Assembly: GCF_016545825.1 (NCBI RefSeq)
Contig: NC_052619.1
Span: 49,183,090-49,247,089, forward strand
DNA length: 64,000 nucleotides
Direction: 5' to 3'
Source: Eucalyptus grandis
Taxonomy: Eukaryota > Streptophyta > Magnoliopsida > Myrtales > Myrtaceae
This document shows positions 45,304 through 58,259 of the stretch, piece by piece. Within the stretch, counting starts at the first letter, position 1. Every line of letters starts with the position of its first letter. The translations under genes and the position numbers were made by a program. Under the pieces are notes generated by a model, which searched no databases, had not been told where the DNA came from, and worked only from the letters and a program-made list of their open reading frames with translations.

Positions 45304-46887
45304 ATATGTTTCCCTGGATGCTTGGAAGAGCTAACAAATAATTGGAAGGTTGGAATGAATCTTTAATTTCTAAAGCGGGGAAGGAGATATTACTAAAAAC
45401 AGTAGTGCAGGCTCTTCCTCAATATGAAATGTCAATTTTTCAGATTCCTAATTCCATATGTAGAGCGATTGAAGAGAGAATGGTAGCATTTTGGTGGAAA
45501 AGCAGAGAATCTCACTATGGTATTCAGGAAGAGTTGTGATTTCTTGAAGCAAAGGAAAGACAATGGAGGCATGGGATTAGAAGATTTACTTTCTCTTAAC
45601 GAGGCTTTCTTAGGTAAGCAAGGCTGGAGAGTGAAGCCCCCTCTTTATGGGGTCAAATTTTTAAAGGGATTTACTTCCCAAAAAGGAGTTTTTGGCATGC
45701 AAGGGAAGGGCATAGACTCTCCTGGGGCTGGCAAGGCTTACTAGAGGGAAGAGACTCAATCTCAGAATCTTCAATGTGGATAGTGAACAGGAGAAGCAAT
45801 CAGTATCAAAGAGGACAGATGGTTGAAAATAGGAGTAATTGGAGGGCCAGCGAATGAAAATGACCCACAATAGGTAGAGGAGCTTATAAACCACGAAGAA
45901 AGTTCCTGGAATGAACCTCTTCTTCGAAAAGTTTTCAAAGAGGACACTGGAAAGGAAATTCTGGCTATTCCACTCAGAATCACTCTACTCAAGACAAACT
46001 GGTGTGGAATAGCAAATTACATAATAAAGAGTGGCTATAACTACATAAGACTTACCGAGGACATCCGTAAAGCTCCAATGGCCTCCTCATCTTTCTCAGC
46101 TCCTCGATCTATATAGAATAAGATTAGGAAAATGCAAACAATCCCTAAAATTAAGTTCTTCCTTTGGAATGCATGTCAAAATAGTCTACCCACAATGGAG
46201 AACTTACACAAGCGAAAAATGGTAGCGGATCCTCTCTGCTCCCTATGTAGAGACCAGGTGGAATCCACAGAGCATCTCCTTCTCCTTTGTCCTTGGACGC
46301 AAGAAATTTGGGCCCAACCATCCCTAAACATTCAGAAAACCCACCTTCTTTGTCGCTTGTAGCAACCATATTTAAAGGTCAACATCGATGGATCCTTCAT
46401 TGAAAGCTCTATGGAAGGAGCAATCGCCTATATTATCTGAAACTCAGAGGGTACGCTTGTGGATGGCTTCGCAAAACAGATCCATGTCTCCTCTGCCTCC
46501 CAGGCGGAATATGTGGCTCTCTCGAAAACATTTAACTTCTTTACTCCCTGGAAGACACAATCCCCTTGAGTAGAGTCAGACAATCTGACTTTAGTTAAAG
46601 CTATGTAGAATCAAGACCCTATTCCATGGGATGCACACGCAATCATCTCCCAATGCCTTGATCTGTCATCCAGCTTCTCACATCTGCATATCACCCGTTG
46701 CTATCGTGAAGCCAACTCCATTGTGGACTGGGCCGCAAAAGCTCAGCGCCAAAAAACTCTTCCAAGGGACTGGATTTCTTCCCCTCCTCAAATCTTGTTG
46801 GATTTACTTTGTAAGGAAGCCCAGTTTTTGGGCCCTGCGTTTTCAACTTGAATTAAAGTTAATCAATTTATGACCTAAAAAAAGAAA
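45304..46887 (+). mobile_element. 5'-truncated LINE remnant of copy B
   Basis: It begins inside ORF2 (FPWMLGRANK, then LISKAGKEILLKTVVQALPQ), aligns with 13228-14054 plus 16987-17691 of copy A, and ends with the same A-rich tail. RT-associated zinc finger (QTIPKIKFFLWNACQNSLPT; CSLCRDQVESTEHLLLLCPW) and RNase H-like pieces (VNIDGSFIESSMEGA; EYVALSKT; VESDNLTLVKAM) are clear but broken by stops. At 46118-46122 it shows the unoccupied ATAAG target of the copy-A solo LTR. Confidence 0.87.
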
Positions 46888-49104
46888 AAATTGGCTTAGT
46901 AACTGAACAAGCATATCACCAAGTCAATAGGTAATTCACCACCTCTAGTGATTCGCTCTATAATCCGCATGTTCCATGATACCGCATGGTTTATGATAAT
47001 ATGTCCTACACAGATATAAAAATAAGATACTTCCAATAATAGGTGAGAATGTCATATGTCAATAATATATATATATATAAAATCTATCAATCAAATTTAA
47101 AAGGTTAGATTTATTTATCATATATAACTATGCCGGGAGAACTTGAGGCAAAGTTGGTGTAAATTTTTGAATGCATTTTGTCCTATTGAATTGGTTAAAT
47201 GAAAACATAGAAAATGAGGTATAATTTAGTAAATTAAATCAAAATTGGACAGGAACAGGACATCGAGTGCGAATTCGCCATCCGTTCCAAATCCTCCCAC
47301 GTGATTAGTATAGTGAGTCTTTCATCAATCAGGCTTCAATATCCCGAATAGAGCACAGTCTCAAATGCACATACCTAGATTCTAGCGACCTTGCTCTTCA
47401 CACCAGAAACATCATCAAATCTGGTTCAACAACGTCTATCATTCTGATAGCAAAATCAACCACAGTAAGATTTCAACCTCGGGAAACTGTGACTCCGAGA
47501 CATCCGACGGCAGCAGATATATCAAATCCAAACCAACTCCAACCGCAGCTTCCCAAAGTAGAAACCTCTGAACTTCTTTATTGACCAGACAAAGTTTAGC
47601 AGGCAAATATCGAATGGCTTCCATTTAAGCACGAAGAACCAAACCGGAAAATCACAGACAACTCACTTCAAATAAAGATTCCAACAAAGCTCCATGCAGG
47701 TGCCATTTATGGTGGCAAATTGAAATACAATTGCAAATTATTGGGCACTATATCAATCTGATTGGCAAGACATTCAGTATTGCAGAAATTTTTTATGTTC
47801 ACAAACAGTTTCAGCTCTGCAAAGCTTTCTATAGAAGGTGATAAGGGCAATATGGGATAACAACATGTGGAAATCCTTACCGTTCCACGGATGTATCATT
47901 AGCAACATCGAGCTTCCTTCTAGAATTTCCTTTCGAAAGCTCTTTCGGGCATCTCGGCATTTACACCACAACCAGATGGATGATAATCAAATCCTATCAG
48001 TGAATCAAATCAAATCGATCTAGCAATTAACATCAGCGAACTGCTAATATTACACCAAAGTTCACAGATCTTTCTTTGTAAAACTCAATATTAATTTCCC
48101 TTCTTAACTCATTCGATCCAACTAATATGCATCATAGTGAATTCAACTTAAGTCGCTTGATTTTGTGGTAGATTGTATAATTCTTTTCATTTCATCATGT
48201 GCTATTCATATATCAGAATGAATGCAAGATAGTTTTCAAACGGCATACAAGATAAAGGAAAGTTTCTTCAAGAAACTTTGGGCAATGCTTCCTGTGTTTT
48301 TTCTTGTCTCCAAGTAAATGCACAAATAAGAGATTATGCATAGTATAAGGGATTATTATACAGTGCAATCGATTATTTCAAAAGACATTCTCGTTCATGT
48401 CTGCTATATTGATTATTTGCTTGACTCAAAAGTTCCGGTAATGGACAAATGACTTTCTAACTATCCAAATATTAAGAAGTATTCTTCGTACTAATCTATT
48501 GATTATCTTGGACTTTTAGTTATACCACGGATTGAAAACAGACGAACATGGATTTTATAATTAGCAAAATATAAGTTGCAATTTTCTCGATTGCTCCCAA
48601 CATTTCACAATAGTTTTGCTTCTGGCCTGTTTGCTAGTTTATTCACAACCAACCCGCTAGGAGAAGAGTCAATTCTAGCATTTAATGTTTCGTCACCGAT
48701 ACGATTACGTTAATAAGCTAATGTGGACATTCTGCCAGATAAAATGTGGGAAACACAATGGCTTGACAAATTTATCCCAAGTTATACCTTAGAATCCTAA
48801 ATTCACGCTTAACCGTACCTTAGAAATATGCAGTCATAAACTGTATGAAGAACGCAGAGCAAACTAAGACCTCACATCAGATGATTGAAAACAATGATGC
48901 ACGTAGAAGGCCTTTCGACCATTTCCATGAACCTCGCCCCTGGATTGCTTGAATCAAAACAAGAAAACAATAACACTGTCAACGAGGAAATACTAATGAA
49001 AAGTTGATAAAAGTCAAAAGAAGTTGCAATCAGCAAATACAAATGAAAATTGGATGACAGATCTCCAAAGGAAAAAGGTAGCTTAACTGCTTCATGTACC
49101 CTCT
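46888..49104. other. Conserved non-genic stretch of copy B
   Basis: It aligns with 17707-19517 up to about 48680, then has about 360 bases not found in copy A, then rejoins the TNL 3' flank at about 49046. No recognised gene. Frames such as minus 47774-47971 are shared with copy A but differ by frame-changing indels. Confidence 0.5.
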
Positions 49105-50792
49105 TTAGGAAATGCAGATCGTCCCAACTGTCTCCACACCTATTATCGACTTCCTAGCTTCTCCGACTAGCATCGCTCCTAGCTTTAGCTCGTAATTTTG
49201 ATAAAGCCGCCCTCTAGATAATTCTGGTATTGTCTTGAGAGACTTGCATCCAGAAATGTCCAATTCCACAAGTTGCTGCAATTTCTCGAGCCCTTGAAGC
49301 TCAGTCAGTTTCACACAATCTTGCACAATCAGACTGACCAAGTTGGTACATGATGAAAAATCAGGTAAGATTTCAATCGACCAACATTTCAAGATAACAA
49401 TAAATCGTAGGGATGTCAACTTCTCAAGTCCTGGGATCTCCCGAAGTTCATCACAATATAACAGTGACAAACACTGTAAATTATGAAAATTTGACAAGTT
49501 TGGTAATTTTGCTAAGAACTTGCAATTGCATATAGATAAAGTCTTGCAGGATGTGAGTCTCTCTAGGTTCTGAATATCATGAAGCTTGTCACAATTCCTA
49601 ATTTCCAAACTTTGTAAGGTGTCAAAGCAACATAAATTCGGTAACCTTACAAGGGAAGTGCACACATAGATTCGCAGGTCTTCCAAGAACTCCAATTTAT
49701 CGAGGCCTTGAATTTCGACTAAGTTTTTGCACTCGTGAACATATAATATCTTCAAACCCTCAGATTTTGAAAGGTCCAGCTGTTCAATTGCATAGCAAAA
49801 ACGGATATCTATCTCTCTCAAGAACTTCAAACCCTCAGATTTTGCAAGGTCCAGCCGTTTAATTGCATTGCATGAAAAGATTTTTATCTCTTCCAAACCC
49901 TTAGAGTTTGAAAGGTCCAGCTGTTCAATTGCATTGCACTCAACGATTATTATCTCTCTCAAGAACTTCAACTTATTGAGGCCTTGAATTTCAACTAAGT
50001 TTTCACAATATTCAAGATGTAAAGTCCTCAGACCATTGGATTTTGAAAGGTCCAACCTTTCAATCGAAACCAACGAGATATGAAGGGAATCCAAGAGCAT
50101 CATCCTATCGAGGCCTTGAATTCTGCAACCATCACGACTTCGCTTTTCACTTGAATGTGCGCTACAAAATTCCACGTTTTTCAACATCGTTAACCTATCA
50201 AGTCTTTCACTTTTACGTAACGGATCTTTAGTTCTATAACATATTATCTTCAAACCCTTTGGAACGTCCAGCTTTTCAATTTTGCACGCATCAATACGTA
50301 GATTTTCCAAGAACTTCAGCCTATTGAGACCTTGAATTTCAACTAAGTTTTCACAATCAATATATAAGATTTTTATACCCTCAAACTTTGTGAGGTCTAG
50401 CCTTTCAATTGAAGGGCAAAGATTGATCTTTAATTCTTCCAAGAACTCCAACCGATTGAGGCTTTGAATCTCAACTATGTTTTGGCAATCCTCAACGCGC
50501 ATTATCTTCAAATTCTTAGATTTTGGAAGATCCAACCTTTCAATTGAATGACACATTCTGATGATCAAGCTTTCCAAATATATCAATTTGTCAAGACCTC
50601 GAACTTCATGCATCTTGCAATCCTCCATATATAATGTCCTTAAGGGGTTCAATTGTGAAATGTCCATTATTTCCCTAAAGCTGACGTTTGAAGCTTTTAA
50701 ATCTTGGAGCTTTCTCATCCTAAAAATACCATCAGTTAATTGTAACTCGTCAGGGGTGCCGATATGCAGAATTTCTAGATTTTGTAAAGCTC
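49105..50792 (-). pseudogene. TNL-B: out-of-frame but open LRR remainder
   Basis: An uninterrupted frame of more than 530 codons encodes about 22 LRRs, opening MRKLQDLKASNVSF and ending SRGRLYQNYELKLGAM. It includes repeats copy A has lost (CKIEKLDVPKGLKII; KNVEFCSAHSSEKRS) and the C-terminal repeats broken in copy A. The frame being open over this length suggests the upstream frameshift is recent. Confidence 0.82.
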
Positions 50793-51002
50793 CTATGCTA
50801 TCAGGAGCACCTTGAGTCTACGACACGCCTCCAACTTCAAGCGTACCAGGTTCTTCAAGTCTCCGATAGAAGAGTTAATTTGCTTTAAGTTCTCACAATT
50901 ACAGAGTATCAGAACCTCTAAATTCTTAAAAGCTGAGAGGAATACCGTGCTTCTTAAGGAATGACAACCTGTAAGGTCAAGAAATTTTAACTTCTCTGCC
51001 AT
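50793..51002 (-). pseudogene. TNL-B exon 4, in-frame part before the frameshift
   Basis: It starts MAEKLKFLDLTGCHSLRS, continues FKNLEVLILCNCENLKQI and SIGDLKNLVRLKLEACRRLK, then goes out of frame (VLLIA, stop). About three repeats remain. Confidence 0.8.
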
Positions 51003-51093
51003 CTGGAAACATAACAATAAAAATCGAGGGTTAGCCTAGAGCAATTATGATTCCAAAGAATGCAGAAAAAGAAAACTTGTTCTTCAATCTTAC

Positions 51094-51390
51094 CATGGAA
51101 CTCCATCCTTGCCATTCATCTGAGATCGTGCTCCAAGACAAATCGAGTACGACTAATTCCGTTAGGCGAAAATTGTTTGCTTCAAAAGTCGATGGACAAT
51201 GCCACCATCGAAGCCATTTTAACTCCCCCATTGAATTCTCAAAATCTCCTCTGAGACATGCCCCACTCACATCAAGGAACCTTAGACCTGTTAACTTCTT
51301 GAAGTGCTCAGCTTCAAAATTCTCGAATGGCTCATCAAAGTGGGAATGGTGAAAATTGTCAAAATAAATGGCCTTAATCTTTTCTGTTCC
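51094..51390 (-). CDS. TNL-B exon 3: linker into the LRR
   Basis: GTEKIKAIYFDNFHHSHFDE is followed by one PFENFEAE unit, then HFKKLTGLRFLDVSG and ELKWLRWWHCPSTFE. 297 nt, in phase. Confidence 0.8.
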
Positions 51391-54300
51391 CTGTAAGTAA
51401 TCATCAATGTTCGTTAATCCTATTTATATCCAACAAAACTAATCTAATATTATTTGTTCATATTGCTATAACATGCATAGACGTTCTTAAGAGACTAGCA
51501 AAGTATCAACATATTTGAATGGCCATACATACTTGGATCTTAAAAAGAATTTTGATGTTCTCTTTTTATGGTTTTGTTTTATTTTGTATAATAGTTTGTA
51601 TAGTATTACTCTTTAGTATAATGGAAAGGGCAAAACTTTACAACTTGCAAATCATCTTCTTTCCGCTAATGTCCCTGCATTACTATATTAGTTAGGAGTT
51701 AGGACGTACATTCAATGCACAGGATTTCACATTATGAAGTCCTTTTCTTTTTCCGCTTCTTCTTATGTATAAATTTCATATATGTTACTTGAGTGTGCTA
51801 CTTACCCCATTAATAAAAACTAACATATACTCACTGTTGTTTTTCCCATTGGAGTAATGTATAATTATAAGTAACTGAACTTGTGATGGTAGTTATACTA
51901 ATATCCTCTGTAATTTATTTTATTATTACTAATAACTAAAATATCATCAATCAATTAATTTCTAATTATAAGTATTATATCCTCTATAACATTGTTTTAG
52001 CATAAATTATGACTTAATTATAGATTACAATATGATTTATTCTAAAAAAATCATAACTATAGATGATTGAAATATTTAAATATAATAATCATAGATCTAA
52101 TAACTTTGGTCTATTCCAACATAATTAGTTATTAAATATGCTAAGTCATCGCTGAAATATGAAAATCGAAGCTATTCTTAGCTACATGGAATAGCTTTTC
52201 CTTGGCCCCCTAGAAAAAATAGTCCTGATTTTGAGAGAATAAAAATGCCTAATCTATTTTTGAATCAAACGAAAGAATAACCGCTTCATCAGAACAAACT
52301 ATAAACAGAATAGCTATTCTTGCGAACCATTGTAGCAAGCTTTCATCAAGAAAAATCACTAAAGCATACGAAGTGGAGAAGTAATTTAGAAAATTCAGGG
52401 ATTTCCACAAGTCAATTTATTCGAACAAGAAAATTTCCTATTGTACTTCACATTGTTGTACAAGATTTCATGGATACTTAAAGGAGAATGACGTAACTAG
52501 TGGAGAAGGAAATAGATTTCAACACCTTAAAGGAATCCAAGTTGAGAATAATTATTAAAAAAAAAGGAAGCAACCTCCAAAAGAAGTAATCATACTCAGA
52601 TTAGTCATTTCCCTCGTAAACTTCCCTTAAAATATCAAGAAATCCTATCTGTCACCAAGAATTCTTTGTTTTCAAGTGTGTAACTTTTTCACTTTCAAGA
52701 ATCGGTCCATAGATTTGGAGTGTACTTACAGCCAAATCCCAAAAATAAGCCTAACTTTTTGTACTTGGGACAAATGCAGCACAATCTTTGAATCGTACCA
52801 GAAAAATGCCTAACCTTTTACATCTAGAGCAAACATTACATAACCTTTCAAACTTATTAATAATTAAAAAAAAACCAATCATCTATCCGTGGAACAAAGC
52901 TAACACCCCTTACAATTGTCGTCCATTGTCATCGTTAAATCACCACAAATACGCTACATGGTTCACTATGCCGACATACACGGCGAACCATATCAACAAA
53001 CACAAAAAACTAGGTTGTTTTCCTATTTTTAATAACCTTTGTACCAAATTTTTAGCATTTTGAAATATAAAAATCTATTTATGATCATGATTATTGCGGT
53101 TTACTGTGTATGTTCGCACATTGAGTTGTGTAGAATAATGCGTGGCGATTTAAAGTGAGAATAAGTAGAATTTGTAAAGGGTGTCAATTTTGTCCACTGA
53201 ATGAAAAGTTGTAATATTTTCCGCCCATATGCAAAAGGCTAGGCTTCTTTTTACGCTCTTTTAAACTTTGTGTTATTTTTCTCTCAGTCGCAACACTTTG
53301 AATTTTTATTTATTTGGTCGTATACTCAATAATACCCATGGAGTGAGTTAAAAATGTGTTTCAATTATGCTTTATATGTCATTTGTTTCTTGTTTATGTA
53401 AGTTGTATTGTCTACGCTTCTCACTTTGCATGGGTTTTATCAAAGTCGATCGTATTTTTAGATAATATAAATGAAAGTAACTTTAGGTATTTTGATTAAT
53501 TGTAGGAATAAACTTAAAAGATCTTATATCAGTTTTACCAAAGGCACTTTGATTTCGACTTATGATGGTAACTTGAATTGAACGGAGTGGAAGTATATCC
53601 TGCAAACATATTGAAATAATGCCGTAAAAGATGCACCTTTTTAGTTTTGAAATTTAATTTTACTAGTTTATTTAGATATAAAGTATACAAGATCTTCATT
53701 TTTATTTTGGTTAGTTTAGCTTATTTGTGATATAATTTGAAAAATAAAAATAAATAAAGGTTTTGAATTTGTTAATAGATGAATTGGCTATTGATATTAT
53801 ACAAGTTTGCACATTGAGAATGCAAATGGGAGCTAGTATTTTGAGCAACAACTTGAGTCAAACCATACAATGGATTATAAGTAGTAGAGTCAAAATCACA
53901 TCAGTTACACAAATCCCGCCATGTTCACTCCTATTATACTAATTTGACAAAATTTTAAATAAGGACTTGAAGTGGAGTGTTTCTGCAAAAGAGGACCTAA
54001 AATGGACGTTGTCTCAAACAAGGGTGTCAAGTGATGAATTTAGTGTCAAATAAGGGCCTCGGCATGGATTTTACTTTGTGTTACAAAACGCCCAACGTGG
54101 TTGTGATTATGCTTTATGGTGGCAGACAGGTTGTCCAAGATGACAGGTTTCATCCTTACGAGGATACATCATCTGCGTCATATTGGCTTAGATTTTTCTG
54201 GCTTGAACAAGAGATATTTATATGACTCTAGGAAATCTAATTCAGAGCATTTGTGGAGACAAGTTGAAACAACGGAAATTTTGCATTGCCTCATATCAGG

Positions 54301-55772
54301 ATTTTGCATCCCATAATGCGGTTCACTCAGCTATAAAGAAGTCACAATTCTATGCCGTTTACAGGAAGCTCCCAGGCGCACAGTGACTTTGCGATATATG
54401 CTTCCACCCTTTCCCTCTAGAAGCTCCCAAAACAAGCCCTTATCAACATCACCATAGCCATAGTCAAACACCCACATCCACCCATTCCCTCTAAAGCCCT
54501 TTGACATGCACAAATTTAAGCTCTACACCTACTAAAGACTCCCTCTTGCAATTTAAGGCCTCGAAAAAGATCTGCAGACGTTGAGTCTTCCAAGTTCTCT
54601 TCTTCCTCAGTCACGACCAAGCAAGGTGAGGGAAATCAAGAAAAGGCGAAGCGAAGCAAGAAGACAAAGGGCGATTGTGGAGTGAAGGTGAAGAAATTGG
54701 CCAGAGAATGGGAGGATGGTGGTGGGTAAGCTAGGGCAGTGGAGAAGGAGAGGAGTTAGGTTAAGGTGCCACGAGATAGAATTGACATTGTCAAGATCTC
54801 GTCTCTATTGGTGGAGGAGGAGTTGACGAAGTGCCATGAAGAGGCTGTTGATTGTGACAGAAGGAATTCAACGTCTTAAGTGGTGGAGAGCGGTATGATT
54901 TTCACAGCCAGAGCGAAGGAGGCTCGAGAAAGATGAAGTACAAAAAAGAAAGATAAGAAAACAAGAGAAAGAAGAAAGAAAAAGAAAAATAATGAAAAAT
55001 GTTTTTTGGATGAGAATGCCTCAAAACGTGGATAAGATTTGGCTAGTTGGTGAGATTAGGCCCTTATTCGAAACTAAATTGACCACTTGAGACCTTTCTT
55101 TGAGATGACGTCCACTTCATACGATCTTGTAAGAAAACAACTCCACTTCAAAACCTTATATAAAATTTTTCCTACTAATTTGAATTCTATGATTTATATA
55201 TCCTAGTTACTAATTAGTTAAGGTTTACGGTGACATAATCAAGTTATTTATTACATGTGTGAAGGACAAAACTGAATTAGGATGTGTTTGTTCCACGAAA
55301 CTCAAAATTTGAAAAATATTTTCCAAAAAACGACTGCCTATGCAGTTTTCAAAAATAAACTAGTGAAAAATATCTTCATTATTCACAAAAATAATTTTCA
55401 TTAATTGTTTCTGATAATGAAATAACCAATAATTTTCTAAAAAATTTTACTCAATCATTTGTCAAAAGATATTTTCCAAATCTTTCAATATGGAGCACCT
55501 TTATTGGTTATCTAATAAATTGTTAAGTACCTCATTCTAGGAGATATATTCGTAATGTACACTTATTTAACAAAAATCTAAGGTAAGTTGCACTACTTTT
55601 CAAGAGCGAGAAATCTCCTAGTTTCTAATCACTAATCACGTTAATAAAAGGACATGAGGGTAATAATATTAGAACGCTCTCTACTCACTAGAGCAAAGCA
55701 TTAAAGTAAAGGACCAGCATCACTTAGACAAGAGAACATGAATTAAGGGAGCAAAAAAAGAGAAACCATTAC
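51391..55772 (-). other. NB-ARC/LRR intron of TNL-B
   Basis: 4382 bp, with donor at 55772 and acceptor at 51391. It contains the Pack-MULE-like element in its older, longer form and lacks the copy-A SINE. Confidence 0.8.
53948..55172. mobile_element. Pack-MULE-like element in the TNL-B intron (1225 bp)
   Basis: TACTAATTTGA flanks both ends (53937-53947, 55173-55183), a perfect 11-bp target-site duplication. The inverted ends match those at 26777-27712. It retains interior sequence deleted from copy A: about 95 bases near 54112-54205 and about 170 bases near 54570-54745. That extra part has an open plus-strand Lys-rich stretch (GVKVKKLAREWEDGG). Because both copies have it at the same place, it predates the duplication. 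Confidence 0.72.
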
Positions 55773-56868
55773 CTTATTTTCCTTTAGCACTTTCAGGATT
55801 TCCTCGGAGTCCCACAACCTGCTACGGTACTCAGGCTTTTCTAGATTCTCCTCGCGAACGATTTCCCTACCAAGATCTCTCAACTGGTCATGCATTCTGA
55901 GCTTATGATCATCTCCAATTTTTATTAATGACATAGACCTCAACATTTCAATTCCCTCCTCTGGGAAAAACCCGCATGCATCCCACATGTAGGATGCAGT
56001 TCTTCCATCGGACCCAATTAAAAAACAGGCGATATCCAAAAATATTTCTTTTTGTCTGAGTTCTAACGCATCATAACTTATCTTTAACTTTTCTTGCACA
56101 TCCTCATGAGGGACTTCTCTTAACCTTTCTATCGTAGCTCTCCATAGTGTTGGCTCTCTTCCGCACAAAAATGAGCCTAAAACCTCAAGAGACAATGGTA
56201 GGCCCCCGGTCGTTGATACAACATCATGAGCAAGGTCCATGAATTCACTTGGAGGAGAGTCTTTTCGAAACGCATGTCTACTGAACAGGATCAAAGATTG
56301 CTTCTCATCCAATTCCTCAAGTTTATGGTAGCAGTCCACCCTTGCACTTTCAAGAATACTCCTGTCTCTTGAGGTAATAAGGATCCTACTTCCTGAATAA
56401 AACCAATTATGATTTCCAGCCAAAGCCTTCAACTGATCATCATCATCTACATCATCAAGAAGAATGAGTACTTTCTTTGTTTTGCACTTGGATGAGAGGA
56501 TCCTAGTCCCTTTATGCTTATTATGAACTTGTTTTTCTTTTCCCAATATATCAAAGATTAGCTTCTCTTGCAAGGACTCAAGGCCCTTATAGTTACATGA
56601 TTCCCTAATATCAGGAATGAAGCTACGGTAGTAAAATTGATCAGAGAGCTTGTTGAAGATAATGTTAGCAAGAGTCGTCTTACCAATGCCTCCCATTCCA
56701 TAGATGCCAATAAATAGGGTGACATTAGAATTATCAGCTACTTCTTTCATAACCTTCTCCACATGATTATCAGTTCCCACCAAATTCTCAGGAATAAGCA
56801 AATCAAAATCTTTCTTCAGCTCCCTCAATACTTTTTTGACAATCGTATTCACTAATTCTGCTTCATTC
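55773..56868 (-). CDS. TNL-B exon 2: NB-ARC domain
   Basis: The order is LLIPENLVGTDNHVEKV, GIYGMGGIGKTTLA, SFIPDIRES, VLILLDDVDDDD, GSRILITSRDRSIL, TTGGLPLSLEVLGSFL, EIFLDIACFLIG and KLRMHDQLRDLGREIV. The same splice signals as in copy A are used (TTTGACAG/G; AATAAG/GTAATG). The length equals copy A's, 1096 nt. No break. Confidence 0.86.
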
Positions 56869-58259
56869 CTGTCAAAGGCGATAAGAGTTCAAGTACGTGG
56901 CGACAACAATTTTATATTGTTTATATATTGAGAACATAATAACAAAAATATCCAAGAATTGTTTTTGCCACCTCCATATATTGTCTTAATGCTAAGATTA
57001 AAGTGGGAGAGCTTGTAGTTGCTTCACATGGCTATTCCATTATCATTCTAAGACAATTTATTTAGCAGGAAGAAACTTGAGGTACCGCTAATGAATCTTA
57101 AATTATTATATAGTATCAATTTGAATAAAATTTTAAAATTTTTGTTTATTTAAAATCTTAAAGATGACATGGATGTGACTTTGAAAACTTTCTAGAGCAT
57201 TTGAAATAAGCAAAAATACAACAAGCTAACTTGGCATGAGAGTTCAGCCATCGATCAATAAATAGGTAATAACTTTTGATACAAGAGGAAGTTAGTTCCT
57301 GTAATACCGAGCCAGAAAGTCATTCAGAGTGCAATATTGCGAACCACCTAAATAAAAAAAGAGGAGATTTCTCCTTATATGCGCATGCTTGCAAGTTTCT
57401 ACACATGCTGTGAATTTGAAATCTTTCAAAATTCATGTTCTTATCGATCTTTTTTGTGTCAAGGGATAACAGAAGGTTGTACTTTACTTTCCTTTTGAGT
57501 ATCTTTCTTCTATGATCTTAATTAATCCGATGTTGATTTTAGTGGAAGTAGAAGAATGATTTTTTCAAGAATAATTTTTCCTTAAAATAAGAAGAATGCT
57601 TCGATTTATGCAGGTGTATGAGATAATAATGTGTTGAAGATAAGAAAATGCATTGGAAAGACATGTAAACAAACAAATAATAAAGATAATATATTTTTCT
57701 TTTTTATATTTACCATCATATGAAATATTTCTTTTGGTAAAAATGATTATAAAAGCAACTCATTACCGACGTTATAATTTAATAAATGTACCTTGGGAAG
57801 ATGATGAATAATGGCTTTGGCCATCAACATGCACGGTATATGTTGTATTAGCTTTAAATGGGAACCACATATAAGTCGAAATATTAGTCTCAAATAAATA
57901 TGCAACTGGAAAAGTATGTAATCAAGGCTAATTTTACTTATAATTTAAACATGAAAAAGGAAATGGTACAGTGTTACAAGGCATCTGGATATGGGTGAAA
58001 ATTCACCTAAAAAGCTTATATATAATTCAAGCGAATGAGATCATTAATTAGAATTTATAATTAGGTGGGTCATTATCGTTAAAGTAATTCCTAAAAATGA
58101 TAACTTATAAAACTCATGCATTGCAGGATCTCAACCCTTTTATTAAAAAACAATAAAAAGGAAAAGGAAGAAAAGAAAGCAGGTAGGAATCAGAACAACA
58201 GTAAACCCCCACACAAATTAAAAGAAAGTAAAGAAAGTGTTTGGTGAAAAATGAAGTAC
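56869..58259 (-). other. TIR/NB-ARC intron of TNL-B
   Basis: 1391 bp, AT-rich, alignable with 30840-29462. No inserted element noticed. Confidence 0.75.
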
